Source: Mycobacterium paraseoulense (GTDB lineage Bacteria > Actinomycetota > Actinomycetes > Mycobacteriales > Mycobacteriaceae). From it: DNA of 64,000 nt. Of this stretch, positions 54,301 through 61,781 are shown piece after piece. The notes under the pieces were generated by a model. It was not told the origin of the DNA. It did no database searches and saw only the letters and a list, made by a program, of their open reading frames with translations. The stretch spans positions 4,402,001 through 4,466,000 of the forward strand of contig NZ_AP022619.1 in assembly GCF_010731655.1 (NCBI RefSeq), in the 5' to 3' direction. The position numbers were made by a program, and so were the translations under genes. How positions within the stretch are numbered: the stretch's first letter is position 1; each line of letters opens with the position of its first letter.

Positions 54301-55518
54301 GGTCAGCCGGCCGGTCCACGCCAGCGAGGTGCTCACCATCAGCGCCGTCAGGACGACGATCGCGACCGCCACCCGCCGGTCACGCTCAGGGTGGGCGAAC
54401 GCGCGCAGCCACACCGACGCGGGTCGCCGGCCGGGCAGCGGTATCCGGCCCAACGCGTGGGCGAGGCCCAGCACGATCGGGATCCGGATCACCGACCCCA
54501 GTTTGTGCACGTTGCGCAGCGGTGCGCCGCCGGCGTCCAGGAACGCCTGCACCGCATGCGCCATCGGCGAGCCCAGGCCGCCGCTGTAGCCGGCCGCCAT
54601 CAACACCACGCCGGCCAACAGCATCGTCACCAGCCGCCCGCGGGCCGGCATCGCCGGACTGGCCAGTCCCGCCAGCCCCGCCGCGGCCACCAGGCAGGTC
54701 GCCAGGACGGCCGCCGAGCCGGTGACCAGCGGGGCGCCCGCGGTGGCGGTCGGCGCGACGTACGGGGTCCAGCTTTCGGTGCCGCGCAGTATCTCGGTCA
54801 GCGACGACCATTGCGTCGTCACGCCGGAGGATTCGATGAAGTCCAGGAACGGCGGGCTGATGGCGCGCAGCATCACGAGCGCCACCACCCACCACGCCAT
54901 CGCCAGGGACAGCGCCACCAGCCACCACCCGGTGTAGCGCCACCACAGCCGGTTCGGCCGATGGCAGGCCCACCAGATCGCCGCGGGCAGGCAGCCGGCC
55001 AGCGTGGCGATCGCGTTGACCGCGCCCATCAACGCGACGGCCATACCGGCCTGGGCGGCGAGCGCCCGCACCGACCGGTTTGCAGTACCCCGCAGCGCCA
55101 GGATGGTGGGCAGCAACACCCACGGCGCCAGCATCATCGGCAGGGTTTCCGACGAGATGGACCCGAGCGTGGTCAGCACCCGTGGCGACAGCGCGAACGC
55201 GGCGGCGCCGATCACCCGCGACGCCGGGCTGCCGACGCCCAGCGCCTCGGCGACCCGCAACAGCCCCCAGAAGCCGACCGTGAGCAGCAGCGCCCACCAC
55301 AGCCGTTGGGTGACCCACCCCGGCACCGAGAGCAGGTGGCCGAGCGCGAAGAAGGTGCCGTGCGGGAACAGGTACCCGTAGGCCTGGTTCTGCGCCTGCC
55401 CGAACGGCAGCTCGCTGTTCCACAGGTTGGTGGCCCGCGCCAGGAAGCGCAGCGGGTTGGCGGTGAGGTCGAGCTTGGTGTCGGGGGACACCCGCCCAGG
55501 CGACTGCGCGAACGTCAA
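51376..55518 (-). CDS. aftD: Arabinosyltransferase AftD
   Basis: AftD is a large GT-C membrane glycosyltransferase that adds arabinofuranose branches to arabinogalactan and lipoarabinomannan. The product is 1380 residues here, near the 1400 of M. tuberculosis Rv0236c. The conserved acidic loop SPDTKLDL lies at the N-terminus, followed by about a dozen TM helices (to about residue 430), then long extracytoplasmic beta-sandwich regions, one with an F5/8-type carbohydrate-binding pattern (WLQVDFDHPVTNAAITL), and C-terminal helices. The TTG at 55518 is the first canonical start in frame, yet the frame is open further upstream and encodes PLSRRWLLLVGALACALTF, which matches the N-terminal helix of known AftD; no ATG, GTG or TTG exists there. 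The true start is thus uncertain. It follows a DUF2613-type gene. Confidence 0.92.
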   Translation of the reverse strand: MTFAQSPGRVSPDTKLDLTANPLRFLARATNLWNSELPFGQAQNQAYGYLFPHGTFFALGHLLSVPGWVTQRLWWALLLTVGFWGLLRVAEALGVGSPASRVIGAAAFALSPRVLTTLGSISSETLPMMLAPWVLLPTILALRGTANRSVRALAAQAGMAVALMGAVNAIATLAGCLPAAIWWACHRPNRLWWRYTGWWLVALSLAMAWWVVALVMLRAISPPFLDFIESSGVTTQWSSLTEILRGTESWTPYVAPTATAGAPLVTGSAAVLATCLVAAAGLAGLASPAMPARGRLVTMLLAGVVLMAAGYSGGLGSPMAHAVQAFLDAGGAPLRNVHKLGSVIRIPIVLGLAHALGRIPLPGRRPASVWLRAFAHPERDRRVAVAIVVLTALMVSTSLAWTGRLTPPGTFSAIPRYWQETAAWLDEHNTGTPVPGRVLVAPGAPFATQVWGTSHDEPLQVLGGSPWGVRDSIPLTPPQTIRALDSVQRLFAAGRPSAGLADTLARQGISYVVVRNDLDPDTSRSARPLLVHRAVDGSPGLQKVAQFGEPVGPGTLAGFVADSGLRPRYPAVEIYRVGIAGDPGAPYFADVDRMPRVDGGPEVLLRLDERRRLQGRPSLGPVLMTADARGAGLPVPVVTVTDTPVARETDYGRVDQHSSAVRAAGDARHTYNRVPDYPVPGADSVPGAWAGGRVTVSSSSSDSTAMPDVAPATSPVAAVDGDPATAWVSNSLQSAVGQWLQVDFDHPVTNAAITLTPSATAVGAQVRRILVETATGSTTLRFDEPGKPLAVALPYGETPWVRITAAGTDDGSAGVQFGITDLSITQYDASGFAHQVELRHTVRVPGPPPGAAIAGWDLGSELLGRPGCAPTPDGVRCAPSMALAPEEPVNLSRTLTVPAPMSVTPLVWVRPRQGPKLADLIAEPGTTRARGDADLVDVLGSAYAATDGDPATAWTAPQRVVQHKTPPTLTLALPRPTEVTGLRLLPSRSALPAHPTMVAVNLGDGPQVRALKPGQPQTIPLNPRVTDTVTVSLLDWEDVIDRNALGFDQLKPPGLAELTVLGADGNPIAPADATRDRAREITVDCDHGPVIAVAGRFVHTSIHTTVGALLADEPVAAQACDRDPIALPAGQQELLISPGAQFVVDGVHLSAPVPAAPQPGAAVPVWRAWGPDRREVQASPSATSRVLVIPESINPGWVARTSAGARLTPVAVNGWQQGWVVPPGDPGTITLTFPSNGPYRAGLAVGLALLPLLALLALWRTRTGRTGDVPARPWAPGAWAAVAVLACGAVIAGAPGAAVVGAAMGLRYALPGRRFDRATLALSAGGLILAGAVLSRHPWRSVDGYAGHSANVQLLALISLAVLAASVVVLPRRVRQPTDK

Positions 55519-55645
55519 CGCGCACGCGAGCGCCCCGACCAGCAGCAGCCACCGGCGCGACAGCGGCGCCGCCGGTGAACACGGGACGGGCGAGCCGGCC
55601 TCCGCTATGGCCGCTGGATGCGATAGCGGCGACCCGCTGCGCCCG

Positions 55646-55819
55646 CTAGCTACGGTTGCCGTACTCGACCCGGTTGAGCACTGACGACTGCGGATCGCCC
55701 CCGGGGAGTGGCGGTTTCGTGTCCTGTTGCACCATCAAGGTGATCCCGAAGATCGCCGCCGCGCCGAGCAGAAGACCCACCACCACGCTCGCAGCGGCGG
55801 GCGCAATGATCCGGTTCAT
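55646..55819 (-). CDS. Small DUF2613-type membrane peptide (Rv0236A type)
   Basis: The product is 57 residues: one TM helix or uncleaved signal (IIAPAAASVVVGLLLGAAAIFG), then the short tail PPLPGGDPQSSVLNRVEYGNRS. It is nearly identical in length and sequence style to M. tuberculosis Rv0236A. ATG 55819 has GAGGAG six bases upstream. Its stop lies about 125 bases before the aftD start, same strand. A paralogue sits upstream at 55941-56150. The function is unknown; context suggests a partner of AftD. Confidence 0.85.
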   Translation of the reverse strand: MNRIIAPAAASVVVGLLLGAAAIFGITLMVQQDTKPPLPGGDPQSSVLNRVEYGNRS

Positions 55820-55835
55820 CGACGGCTCCTCATAA

Positions 55836-55888
55836 CATCTTCAAAATCGTGAGCATCTTCAAAATCGTGAGCATCTTCGAAATCGTGG
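55836..55888. repeat. 18-bp tandem repeat (three units)
   Basis: CATCTTCAAAATCGTGAG occurs at 55836-55853 and again exactly at 55854-55871. A third, slightly diverged unit runs 55872-55888. It lies just upstream of the 57-codon gene, between the two paralogous DUF2613-type genes. It is AT-richer than its surroundings. Confidence 0.85.
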
Positions 55889-55940
55889 CGGCGGCCTAGC
55901 GCCAACCTAGCAGAAGCGCGATCGGTGCCCGGGGCGCTGG

Positions 55941-56150
55941 TCAGGGCAGGCAGTGCCCGTGAAAGCACCGGTCGCCGTATTGCACCTGATGGGGCCCCAG
56001 CGGGTTCAGCACGGCCGGACGGCCCCGCGTCGGTGCCATGCCGTGGTCGGCGACGGCCACCGTGACCCCGAGAGTCGTCGCGACACCGACCGACAGGCCC
56101 ACCGCGATGCTGGCCGCGGCGGCCAGGGTGAAACCCGTCATCGCTGGCAT
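55941..56150 (-). CDS. Second DUF2613-type membrane peptide (paralogue)
   Basis: This 69-residue peptide has the same plan as its neighbour: one helix with AAAASIAVGLSVGVATTLGVTVAV and a tail whose PAVLNPLGPHQVQYGDR aligns with SSVLNRVEYGNR of the other. Cys and His (CFHGHCLP) at the very end are new and may bind metal or form a disulfide. ATG 56150 has AGGGGG five bases upstream; ATG 56141 is an alternative. It runs in the same direction as the first copy, 121 bases apart. No function is known. Confidence 0.75.
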   Translation of the reverse strand: MPAMTGFTLAAAASIAVGLSVGVATTLGVTVAVADHGMAPTRGRPAVLNPLGPHQVQYGDRCFHGHCLP

Positions 56151-56276
56151 ATTGCCCCCTAGCCCCGCCGGCACCAGCCCAGGAGTGCCCCCGCACCCGA
56201 AGAAGAAAACCCCCGACGAAAACCCCGTCGCTCCCCAGATCCGAAGGCCCGGACAGCGCCATGAAAACATGGCCCG

Positions 56277-57416
56277 ATGTCATTTTCGCGCACCCTGGCC
56301 GTGCTCGCCTCCGTGTCGGCCTTGCTGGCGGGCTGCGCTCACCACGCCGCTCGGCCACCCGGCCCGTCGACCTCGGTCAGCACGCCGACTGCCGCGGCCG
56401 CGCCGCCGGCGTGCGGTGACGTCAAAACGCTGCCGGTCCGCGACAAGCTGGCCCAGCTGCTGATGGTGGGCGTGAAGAACGCCGACGACGCCCGATCGGT
56501 GGTCGACGGCTACCACGTCGGCGGCATCTTCATCGGCAGCTGGACGGATTTGTCGATCTTCAAGGGCCCACTGGCCGACATCGCGGCGAAGGCCGGACCC
56601 CTGCCGCTGGCCGTCAGCGTCGACGAGGAGGGCGGCCGGGTGTCGCGGCTGCGCTCGTTGATCGGCGCGGCGCCGTCGCCGCGGGAACTGGCCCAGACCC
56701 AGACCGTCGCCCAGGTCCACGACCTGGCGGCCGAACGGGGCAAGAAGATGCGTGACCTGGGCATCACCATCGACTTCGCCCCCGTCGTCGACGTCACCGA
56801 CGCCACCACCGGCGTGATCGGGGACCGCTCGTTCGGCGGCGATCCCAACACGGTCACCGCCTACGCCGGGGCCTATGCGCAGGGCCTGCGGGACGCCGGG
56901 CTGCTGCCGGTACTCAAGCACTTCCCCGGCCACGGGCACGGCTCGGGCGACTCGCACACCGGCGGCGTCGTTACTCCGCCGCTGAGCGACCTGCAGAACG
57001 TCGACCTGGTGCCCTACCGGACGTTGGTGACCGCGGCCCCGGTCGCGGTCATGTTGGGCCACCTGCAGGTGCCCGGCCTCACCGGCGACGACCCGGCCAG
57101 CCTCAGTCCCGCGGCGGTGCAGTTGCTGCGCGACGGCGTCGGCTACGGCGCCCCGCCGTTCAACGGTCCGGTGTTCACCGACGACCTGTCCAGCATGGGC
57201 GCCATCTCCGACCGGTACGGCGTGGCCGAGGCGGTGCTGCGCACCCTGCAGGCCGGCACCGACGTCGCGCTCTGGGTCACCACCGACGAGGTGCCCGCCG
57301 TCCTGGACCGGCTGCAGAAGGCGGTCGCCGCCGGTGAACTGCCCGGGCAACGGGTCGACGACGCGCTCACCCGGGTGGCGGCGATGAAGGGCCGTAGCCC
57401 CGCCTGCGGCCACTAA
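56277..57416 (+). CDS. lpqI: Lipoprotein LpqI, GH3 beta-N-acetylglucosaminidase
   Basis: The 379-residue protein has a lipoprotein signal peptide with lipobox LLAGC (lipidated Cys20). It carries the family 3 glycoside hydrolase (NagZ) signature KHFPGHGHGSGDSHTGG and a nucleophile Asp in VFTDDLSSMGAI. M. tuberculosis LpqI (Rv0237) removes N-acetylglucosamine from muropeptides and recycles cell wall. It is exported and anchored outside the membrane. ATG 56277 is the only start with the signal; no strong ribosome site precedes it. The next gene is TetR at 57481. Confidence 0.93.
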   Translation: MSFSRTLAVLASVSALLAGCAHHAARPPGPSTSVSTPTAAAAPPACGDVKTLPVRDKLAQLLMVGVKNADDARSVVDGYHVGGIFIGSWTDLSIFKGPLADIAAKAGPLPLAVSVDEEGGRVSRLRSLIGAAPSPRELAQTQTVAQVHDLAAERGKKMRDLGITIDFAPVVDVTDATTGVIGDRSFGGDPNTVTAYAGAYAQGLRDAGLLPVLKHFPGHGHGSGDSHTGGVVTPPLSDLQNVDLVPYRTLVTAAPVAVMLGHLQVPGLTGDDPASLSPAAVQLLRDGVGYGAPPFNGPVFTDDLSSMGAISDRYGVAEAVLRTLQAGTDVALWVTTDEVPAVLDRLQKAVAAGELPGQRVDDALTRVAAMKGRSPACGH

Positions 57417-57480
57417 GGCGTGTGGGGCCGCAGGGCGTTGCTTACCCTGGAGTCAGATAGCCGGGCTAGAGAGGCAAGCG

Positions 57481-58134
57481 ATGGCGGGTGGCACCAAGCG
57501 GTTACCGCGCGCTGTCCGCGAGCAACAGATGCTCGACGCCGCCGTGCAGATGTTCTCGGTCAACGGCTACCACGAGACCTCGATGGACGCCATCGCCGCC
57601 CAGGCGCAGATCTCCAAGCCGATGCTCTACCTGTACTACGGTTCCAAGGAAGACCTGTTCGGCGCCTGCCTGAACCGTGAGATGGGCCGGTTCATCGACG
57701 CGGTCCGCGCCGACATCGACTTCACGCAGAGCCCGAAAGACCTGCTGCGCAACACCATTGTGTCGTTCATGCGCTACATCGACGCCAACCGGGCGTCGTG
57801 GATCGTGATGTACACCCAGGCCACCAGCTCGCAGGCGTTCGCGCACATGGTGCGCGAGGGTCGCGAACAGATCATCGAACTGGTCGCCGGGCTGGTGCGG
57901 GCGGGCAGCCGTACCCCGCGGACCGAGCGGGAACACGAGATGATGGCCGTGGCGCTGGTGGGCGCGGGCGAGGCGACGGCCAACCAGCTCAGCATCGGCG
58001 ACATCGACGCCGACGAGGCGGCCGAGCTGATGATCAACCTGTTCTGGCATGGCCTGCGCGGCGCACCGGAGGAGCGGGAGGCCGCCGCGGCGGCGCGGCC
58101 CGAGAAGGGCGGGCCGAGCGCCGCGGGGGGCTAA
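57481..58134 (+). CDS. TetR family regulator (Rv0238 type)
   Basis: The 217-residue regulator has the helix-turn-helix TSMDAIAAQAQISKPMLYLYY (about 36-57) and a helical regulatory domain ending in an Ala/Arg-rich tail. ATG 57481 has GAGAGG upstream. M. tuberculosis Rv0238 (204 residues) occupies the same place after lpqI. Its target is unknown; the downstream leaderless ClC-type gene begins 16 bases after it. No operator palindrome was found in its 64-base upstream gap. Confidence 0.88.
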   Translation: MAGGTKRLPRAVREQQMLDAAVQMFSVNGYHETSMDAIAAQAQISKPMLYLYYGSKEDLFGACLNREMGRFIDAVRADIDFTQSPKDLLRNTIVSFMRYIDANRASWIVMYTQATSSQAFAHMVREGREQIIELVAGLVRAGSRTPRTEREHEMMAVALVGAGEATANQLSIGDIDADEAAELMINLFWHGLRGAPEEREAAAAARPEKGGPSAAGG

Positions 58135-58138
58135 CCCC

Positions 58139-58150
58139 TACATTCGTCAT
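58139..58150 (+). promoter_or_regulatory. Leaderless -10 box of ClC gene
   Basis: TACATT (58139-58144) is six bases before GTG 58151 with no Shine-Dalgarno, the standard leaderless layout. Confidence 0.5.
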
Positions 58151-59401
58151 GTGGCTCGACCGCCCGCCCGGCGCAACGTCGACTTCTTCTGTGCCGTAGT
58201 CATCGTCGGGTTGCTGGCCGGGGTTGCCGGGCTGGCGACGACGCTCGTGCTGCGCTTCGTCCAGCACGTCACGTACCACTACACCTTCGGCGCGCTGCTC
58301 GCCGGCGTCGCCGCCAGCAGCCCGGTACGCCGCGCGGTGGGCCCGATGATCGGCGGTGCGTTGGCGGCGACCGGGTGGTGGGCCCTGCGCAGCAGGACCC
58401 GGGTGCCGCCCCTGGCGGAGACCATCGCCCGCCGCGAACCGATACCGCGGTCGTCGTGGAGCATCGACGCCATGCTGCAGGTGCTGCTCGTCGGATCCGG
58501 CGCATCGCTGGGCCGGGAAGGCGCCCCCCGCCAATTCGCCGCGGCTCTGGGCGATTTGGGGACGGCCCGGCTCAGGCGGCTATCGCCCCGCGACCGCGAG
58601 GTGCTGCTGGCCTGCGCGGCCGGCGCCGGGTTGGGTGCCGTCTACGCCGTCCCGCTGGCCGGTGCGCTGTTCTCGGTGCGGATCATGCTCAACACCTGGC
58701 AACCGCGGGCGGTGGGCGCGGCGTTGATTTCCTCCAGCCTGGCGGTCGCCGTCGGCTCGGCCATCACGCGCGACGAACCCAACCTGCAGTGGCCGATCGG
58801 CGAGTCGACGTACCTGTTGACCGCGCACGGGCTGCTGCTGGCGCCGCTGACCCTCGCGGTGGGACTGGCGTTCAACCGGTTGATGGCCGCGGCGCGGCCG
58901 GCCAAGCCCATGCGGACCTGGGTGCTGGTTCCAGCGCTCGCCGGAGCCGGCCTGGCGATGGGCATCTGCTCGCACTGGTGGCCCGAGTTGCCCGGCAACG
59001 GCCGCAGCATCCTCACGGTGAGCCTGGCCAGCGGCATGACGCTGTTGTCGGCGCTCGCGATCCTGGCCCTCAAGCCCCTGCTGACCGCGCTGTTCCTGCG
59101 TGCCGGCGGGGCCGGCGGGATGCTGACGCCGTCGCTGGCCACCGGAGCGGCCGCCGGGGTGGCGCTGGTGCTGACGATCAACTGGGCGGCCGGGACCCAC
59201 CTGCACGTGCCCGCGGTGTCGCTGGCGGGCGCCGCCGGCGTGCTCGCGGTGACGCAGGGCTCACCGATCTGGGCGGCGATCTTCGTCTGGGAGCTCGCCC
59301 GGCCACCGCTGTGGTTGTTCTTACTCTTCCTGCTCACCGCGACAGGCGCGCACGGCCTGAAGGTGCTCACCACCGGCCGCGGCCCGACGCACTCGGGCTG
59401 A
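58151..59401 (+). CDS. ClC-family chloride channel/antiporter-like protein
   Basis: The 416-residue polytopic protein carries the ClC signature GSGASLGREGAPRQ, with the gating Glu in GREGA. A following GLGAVYAVPLAGALFSV matches the second conserved ClC block, but the usual Glu after PLAGALF is absent. Internal Gly/Pro-rich segments GGMLTPSLATGAAAG and VLAVTQGSPIWAAIFVWEL match the later selectivity loops. It may exchange chloride for protons or act as an anion channel. It starts at GTG 58151. It follows the TetR gene, in the place where M. tuberculosis has the vapBC24 toxin-antitoxin pair. Confidence 0.82.
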   Translation: MARPPARRNVDFFCAVVIVGLLAGVAGLATTLVLRFVQHVTYHYTFGALLAGVAASSPVRRAVGPMIGGALAATGWWALRSRTRVPPLAETIARREPIPRSSWSIDAMLQVLLVGSGASLGREGAPRQFAAALGDLGTARLRRLSPRDREVLLACAAGAGLGAVYAVPLAGALFSVRIMLNTWQPRAVGAALISSSLAVAVGSAITRDEPNLQWPIGESTYLLTAHGLLLAPLTLAVGLAFNRLMAAARPAKPMRTWVLVPALAGAGLAMGICSHWWPELPGNGRSILTVSLASGMTLLSALAILALKPLLTALFLRAGGAGGMLTPSLATGAAAGVALVLTINWAAGTHLHVPAVSLAGAAGVLAVTQGSPIWAAIFVWELARPPLWLFLLFLLTATGAHGLKVLTTGRGPTHSG

Positions 59402-59408
59402 AGCGCCG

Positions 59409-60251
59409 CTAGAGCGCCCGGACCGTGCCGGTCAGGTACGGGTAACCCTTGGCGATGTTACGCAGCGAGATGTCCCAGCCGTCGTGACCTTCGTCGATGT
59501 AGAGTCCCGCGGTGCCGGGCAGCACCAGCGGCTTGCCGAACCGCACGGAATACTTCACCGCGTCCGGGAGCCGGGCTTCGATGTTCGCCAATACCGCCGC
59601 CGCGCTGAACATCCCGTGTGCGATGACGGTCGGGAAGCCGAACAGCTTGGCCGCGATCGGGTTGGTGTGTATCGGGTTGTGGTCCCCGCCGACGACGGCG
59701 TAGCGCCGGATCAGTCCCGGGGTGACGCGCACGACGGCGCTGGGCGGTGGCAGCTTGGGCTGCTGCTGCGGTGGCGGCTTGGGCTCGTCGGACAGGCTTG
59801 TGCGTTGCTGGTGCAGGAAGGTCGTCACCTGATGCCACGCCGTGTCGGTGCCGACGCTCACGTCGGTCACCAGGTCGACCAGCAGGCCCTTGCGGTGCTC
59901 GCGCAGGTTCTCGGCGTGCACGCGCACACCGACGGTGTCGGTGACCGCGATCGGCCGGTACTGCGTGATGTGGTTTTCGACGTGCACCGAACCCATTGCG
60001 GCGAAAGGAAAGTCGAACCCGGTCACCAGCGACATCATGGCCGGGAAGGTCAACGCGAATGGATAGGTGAGCGGCACGTCGTTGCCGTAACGCAGGCCGG
60101 TGACCCCGGCGTACTCGGCCACGTTCGTGCGGTCGATGGCCAGTTCCTCGATGTCCACCGTGCGCGTCGGCAGCTCGTTCCCGCGGGACACCACGGGCAG
60201 CGCCCCGGCCGCCGCGCGCAGCATGTTCTTCAGGCCGCTTGGCTGGTTCAT
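59409..60251 (-). CDS. htdX: (3R)-hydroxyacyl-thioester dehydratase HtdX
   Basis: The 280-residue hotdog dehydratase (same length as M. tuberculosis Rv0241c) has the hydratase-2/MaoC catalytic motif GDHNPIHTNPIAAKLFGFPTVIAHG, with Asp190 and His195 as the catalytic pair. It acts in the fatty-acid/meromycolate cycle or beta-oxidation as (R)-hydratase. ATG 60251 has AAGGAGG eight bases upstream, a strong site. It follows fabG4 on the same strand with 19 bases between, so they form an operon. Confidence 0.94.
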   Translation of the reverse strand: MNQPSGLKNMLRAAAGALPVVSRGNELPTRTVDIEELAIDRTNVAEYAGVTGLRYGNDVPLTYPFALTFPAMMSLVTGFDFPFAAMGSVHVENHITQYRPIAVTDTVGVRVHAENLREHRKGLLVDLVTDVSVGTDTAWHQVTTFLHQQRTSLSDEPKPPPQQQPKLPPPSAVVRVTPGLIRRYAVVGGDHNPIHTNPIAAKLFGFPTVIAHGMFSAAAVLANIEARLPDAVKYSVRFGKPLVLPGTAGLYIDEGHDGWDISLRNIAKGYPYLTGTVRAL

Positions 60252-60270
60252 CGCGTTCCCCTCCTTGCAG

Positions 60271-61635
60271 CTATGCGCCCAGCATGGCCTGGCCGCAGAC
60301 GCGAATGACGTTGCCCGTCACAGCGTTTGACGCCGGGTTGGCGAAGTAGGCGATGGTCTCCGCGACATCGACGGGCTGGCCGCCCTGCAGCAGCGAGTTC
60401 AGCCGTCGGCCCACCTCGCGGGTGGCAAGCGGGATGGCGGCCGTCATCTGGGTTTCGATAAAGCCCGGCGCGACGGCGTTGATCGTGATGCCCTTGCCGT
60501 ACAGCTCCGGCGCCAGCGCCTGGGTGAGGCCGATCATCCCGGCCTTGGTGGTGGCGTAGTTGGTCTGCCCGCGGTTGCCCGCGATGCCGGCCATCGAGGA
60601 AAGCCCGATCACCCGGCCCCCCTCGCCGATGGTGCCGTTGCCCACCAGCCCTTCGGTAAGCCGCAGGGGGGCGAGGAGATTGACGGCCAGGACGGCGTCC
60701 CAGCGGGCGTCGTCCATGTTGGCCAGCAACTTGTCGCGGGTGATGCCGGCGTTGTTGACCAGCACGTCGGCGCGTCCGCCGTGGTGTTCGCGCAGGTGCT
60801 CGGTGATCGTGTCCACCGCGTCCTCGGCGGTGACGTCGAGCCACAACGGGGTGCCCCCGACCCGGCCGGCCGTTTCGGCCAGCGTCTCGGCGGCCGACTC
60901 GACGTCGATGGCGACGACGCGGGCGCCGTCGCGGGCGAACACCTCGGCGATCGTCGCGCCGATCCCGCGGGCCGCGCCGGTCACGATGGCGACCTTGCCG
61001 TCCAGCGGCCGCTCCCAGTCGGCGGGGGGCGTGGAGTCGGCCTCCCCGATGTAGAACACCTGGCCGTCCACGTAGGCGGACTTGGCCGACAGGATGAACC
61101 GCATGGTCGATTCCACGCCCGTCGCAGCGGGTTTGGCGTCGGGGGAGACGTACACCAGCGCCACCGTGGTGCCGTTGCGCACCTCCTTGCCCAGCGAGCG
61201 GGTGAACCCTTCCAACGCACGCTGCGCGATCCGTTCGTGCGGGCTGGCGGCGGCGTCGGGCGTGGTGCCGATCACCACGACGCGGGCGGAGTGGCCCAGG
61301 TTGCGCAGCAGCGGCGTGAAGAACTCGTACAACCCCCTGAGCCCCTCCGGCGTCGTGATGCCGGTGGCGTCGAAGACCAGGCCGCCGAACTGGTCGGCCC
61401 AGCGGCCGCCCAGGTTGTTGCCGACCAGGTCGTAGTCCTTGGCCAGCGCGGCGCGCAGCGGCTCGACCACCCGGCCCTCACCGCCGATCAGCAGGGAGCC
61501 GGCCAGCGGCGGATCGCCGGGCCGGTAGCGGCGCAGAGTCTCGGGCTGCGGGACGCCGAGTTGCTTGGCGAGAAACGATCCAGGACCGGAGTTGACGATC
61601 TGACTGAACAGATCCGACGAGACCTTGGGAGCCAC
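60271..61635 (-). CDS. fabG4: 3-oxoacyl-thioester reductase FabG4
   Basis: The 454-residue high-molecular-weight SDR has an N-terminal flavodoxin-like domain (about 1-200) and a C-terminal reductase domain. The coenzyme loop is TGAARGIG (219-226), then VNNAG at 293-297 and the catalytic Ser347, Tyr360 and Lys364, numbered as in M. tuberculosis FabG4 (Rv0242c). It reduces beta-ketoacyl-CoA or ACP with NADH. GTG 61635 has GGAAGG upstream. It forms an operon with htdX and is divergent from fadA2, sharing a promoter region with an inverted repeat. Confidence 0.95.
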   Translation of the reverse strand: MAPKVSSDLFSQIVNSGPGSFLAKQLGVPQPETLRRYRPGDPPLAGSLLIGGEGRVVEPLRAALAKDYDLVGNNLGGRWADQFGGLVFDATGITTPEGLRGLYEFFTPLLRNLGHSARVVVIGTTPDAAASPHERIAQRALEGFTRSLGKEVRNGTTVALVYVSPDAKPAATGVESTMRFILSAKSAYVDGQVFYIGEADSTPPADWERPLDGKVAIVTGAARGIGATIAEVFARDGARVVAIDVESAAETLAETAGRVGGTPLWLDVTAEDAVDTITEHLREHHGGRADVLVNNAGITRDKLLANMDDARWDAVLAVNLLAPLRLTEGLVGNGTIGEGGRVIGLSSMAGIAGNRGQTNYATTKAGMIGLTQALAPELYGKGITINAVAPGFIETQMTAAIPLATREVGRRLNSLLQGGQPVDVAETIAYFANPASNAVTGNVIRVCGQAMLGA

Positions 61636-61700
61636 CGGAGCTACCTTCCATGTGCTTCGAAGTCGGGGTGTGTCTACAGCACAACCGTATCGAGGACGAA

Positions 61701-61716
61701 CTTACTTCAGAGTAAG
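61701..61716. promoter_or_regulatory. Inverted-repeat operator between fabG4 and fadA2
   Basis: CTTACT-TCAG-AGTAAG is a perfect 6-bp-arm inverted repeat. It covers a -35-like TTACTT placed 18 bases before TAGTAT (61726-61731), the likely -10 of fadA2. A regulator here could control both divergent lipid genes. Confidence 0.6.
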
Positions 61717-61781
61717 AACAGTGGGTAGTATGACCCCAGACGGGCGATCCGAAAACCAACCGCAGACACACGGAGAAGACA

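Noticed and set aside
54386..55582. Frame overlapping the 5' part of aftD with GTG start at 55582
   Set aside because: Its residues do not resemble AftD or any family, while the other frame does. It is kept only as a hint that the aftD start may involve a frame change.
58139..58153. vapBC24 toxin-antitoxin remnant
   Set aside because: Nothing between the TetR gene and the ClC gene resembles a toxin or antitoxin; the gap is 16 bases.
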